Assembly (NCBI GenBank): GCA_023667245.1
Contig: JAMPAL010000008.1
Coordinates: 1 to 56,631, forward strand
Length of the DNA: 56,631 nt
Direction: 5' to 3'
Source of the DNA: Anaeroplasma bactoclasticum
GTDB taxonomy: Bacteria > Bacillota_I > Bacilli_A > ML615J-28 > CAG-313
How positions within the stretch are numbered: the stretch's first letter is position 1; each line of letters begins with the position of its first letter. The position numbers and the translations under genes are program-made. The notes beneath the pieces are model-generated. The model made no database searches. It saw only the letters and a program-made list of their open reading frames with translations, and was not told where the DNA came from. Shown here piece after piece: positions 55,496 through 56,631 of this stretch.

Positions 55496-56593
55496 ATGAG
55501 TGAAGGTGACAATCAAGAAATCATCGCTGATGAAGCCAATCGTAAGGCACAAGACTATAGTTGTCCAAATTGTGGTGCACCTGTTCAATATGACCCATCA
55601 AAGGCAGTTTTACATTGCGAATACTGTGGATATGAGGGAGAAATAACGGGAGTTCATAGCCATATCGAAAACGATTTTAATGCGGGAAAAATAGATGATT
55701 CAGAGTGGAATAAAGAAGCAAAAGTGGTTCATTGTGATAATTGTGGAGCAAATAACGTAGTTGATTCTGGTGAAATTAGTATTCGTTGTCCTTTTTGTGG
55801 TTCCAATCAAGTCGTTGATACCGATGAACTAGCAGGAATCAAGCCTCATCGTGTTATTCCTTTTCAAATTTCTAATCCAGTAGCTAAAGAAATTTATAGC
55901 AAGTGGTTGAAAAAAAAGTTTTTTGTACCAAGTAGTGTCAAGAAAACAATTTTACACTTGCAATTAGGAGGAGTATATCTACCAGTATGGACATTTGATA
56001 CCGAAACTTCTTCAGATTATGATGGACAGCTAGGAAAGCATTATACAAGAACAGTAGGCACTGGAAAAAATGCTCGCACTGTTACTGAAGTGAGATATTT
56101 TCATATTAAAGGAAAAAAAGATGTTACTTTTGATGATTTAATTGTAAATGCAGGTACAAAAATAAGTCAAAACGAAATCAATGCCATTTCCCCATTTGAT
56201 ACGAATAATGCTTATGTGTATGACAAACGTTATTTGGCAGGTTTTGCCTCAGAGCATTATGTACTGCGCCTTGAAAACGGTTGGGCTAATGCCAAAAATC
56301 GTATCAATACGGTTGTTAAAAATGAAATTTTAAGGGGATATAGTTATGATGTAGTATCCTACATTCATATCCAAACGTTATATCATAACATCAAATACAA
56401 ATATGTACTTGTACCGATTTGGATTGGCGCATTTCAGTTTGGTCAAAAATCATATCGTTTTATTATAAATGGTGAAAACGGGAAAATAACGGGAAAGACA
56501 CCAATATCAGCTATAAAGGTATCTCTTCTTGTATTGTTGATTCTGATTTTACTAATAGGTGTGTTTTTATTCGCTATAACAGGTGATTTTTAA
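55496..56593 (+). CDS. Double zinc-ribbon membrane protein (YdjG-like)
   Basis: 365 residues. Two N-terminal zinc ribbons, CPNCGAP...CEYCGYEG (about 23-45) and CDNCGAN...CPFCGSN (about 81-102), resemble TFIIB/RPB9-type ribbons. A middle domain of strands follows (LQLGGVYLPVWTFDTE, with YDGQLGKHYTRT). A single C-terminal membrane segment (VSLLVLLILILLIGVFLFAI) makes it a probable tail-anchored protein with the ribbons in the cytoplasm. It lies 22 bases after the SPFH gene and is very likely its partner, like YdjG with YdjI. The ydjF (PspA-like) and ydjH homologues are not seen here. Confidence 0.83.
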   Translation: MSEGDNQEIIADEANRKAQDYSCPNCGAPVQYDPSKAVLHCEYCGYEGEITGVHSHIENDFNAGKIDDSEWNKEAKVVHCDNCGANNVVDSGEISIRCPFCGSNQVVDTDELAGIKPHRVIPFQISNPVAKEIYSKWLKKKFFVPSSVKKTILHLQLGGVYLPVWTFDTETSSDYDGQLGKHYTRTVGTGKNARTVTEVRYFHIKGKKDVTFDDLIVNAGTKISQNEINAISPFDTNNAYVYDKRYLAGFASEHYVLRLENGWANAKNRINTVVKNEILRGYSYDVVSYIHIQTLYHNIKYKYVLVPIWIGAFQFGQKSYRFIINGENGKITGKTPISAIKVSLLVLLILILLIGVFLFAITGDF

Positions 56594-56604
56594 GAATAAG
56601 GTAA

Positions 56605-56631
56605 AGATAGGGTAAATTAAATTCCCTATCT
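56605..56631. terminator. Hairpin at the right edge, probable terminator
   Basis: AGATAGGG (56605-56612) pairs with CCCTATCT (56624-56631). The window ends at the stem, so the T tract cannot be seen. Confidence 0.5.

Noticed and set aside
55099-55512. Minus-strand 137-codon open frame opposite the zinc ribbons
   Set aside because: A cysteine- and threonine-rich shadow of the zinc-ribbon repeats.
1-56631. CRISPR array, insertion sequence or prophage
   Set aside because: The only long direct repeats are inside the giant lipoprotein gene. The transposase-like HTH protein has no catalytic domain and I see no inverted terminal repeats around it.

Overview
The window is a low-GC stretch (A/T-rich by eye) of a Gram-positive chromosome of the Bacillota, most likely class Bacilli. 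Supporting signs are Bacillus-type gene neighbourhoods (cshB next to nfo; yggS/ylmE-sepF-ylmH-ileS; the paired M16 genes yfmF-yfmH), AGGAGG ribosome sites, TTGNNN-N17-TATAAT promoters often with an extended -10 (TGnTATAAT), many hairpin-plus-T terminators, and a GerA-type spore germination operon. TGA is a stop codon (for example sepF and yfmF end in TGA) and CGG has its own tRNA, so this is not the Mycoplasma code. A giant InlB-repeat lipoprotein and the mix of genes suggest an uncultured, host-associated Erysipelotrichales-like lineage; that placement is inference.

Layout. 1-8.7 kb: one 2,862-residue surface lipoprotein made of Ig-like domains, 16 InlB-type B-repeats, a beta-helix and a C-terminal Amidase_2 domain. 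Five of the B-repeats are interrupted at the same point by a related ~125-150 residue domain that I cannot assign to any family. 8.7-13.1 kb: rsmE-mtaB-cshB-nfo operon (rRNA and tRNA modification, RNA helicase, DNA repair). 13.1-14.9 kb, minus: ispG and a transposase-derived DNA-binding protein. 15.0-19.3 kb: RluA-type pseudouridine synthase, then metK with a GH4 phospho-glycosidase and a BadF/BcrA-type sugar kinase. 19.3-21.3 kb: a candidate structured RNA, argS, and a convergent tRNA-Arg(CCG). 21.4-28.2 kb: one long operon, yggS-sepF-ylmH-ileS-unknown-deoC-deoD. 28.3-30.8 kb: yfmF-yfmH. 30.9-34.3 kb, minus: GerB-GerA-GerC. 34.5-36.7 kb: SSB-like protein, AEC transporter, PF06541-type membrane protein. 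36.8-43.3 kb, minus: WG-repeat lipoprotein plus two ATPase-permease fusion ABC proteins. 43.4-46.0 kb: c-di-AMP PII-like receptor and an EF-G paralogue preceded by two cre-like operators. 46.0-47.2 kb, minus: PuuD-type glutamine amidotransferase and NudF. 47.4-50.1 kb: cation P-type ATPase. 50.3-52.8 kb: NitT/TauT-type ABC importer. 52.9-54.4 kb: glpK. 54.4 kb to the end: SPFH/zinc-ribbon protein and a double zinc-ribbon membrane protein (YdjI/YdjG-like), with a hairpin at the edge.

Coding density is high. No gene-free stretch exceeds about 260 bases, and the two largest (19274-19508 and 21183-21432) hold the candidate RNA and the tRNA respectively. I see no insertion sequences, prophage, CRISPR array or rRNA. 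Most genes are core housekeeping. The best candidates for undescribed biology are the inserted domain of the giant lipoprotein, the WG-lipoprotein/double-ABC operon, the candidate RNA before argS, the domesticated transposase DNA-binding protein, and the GerC protein without a lipidation cysteine.
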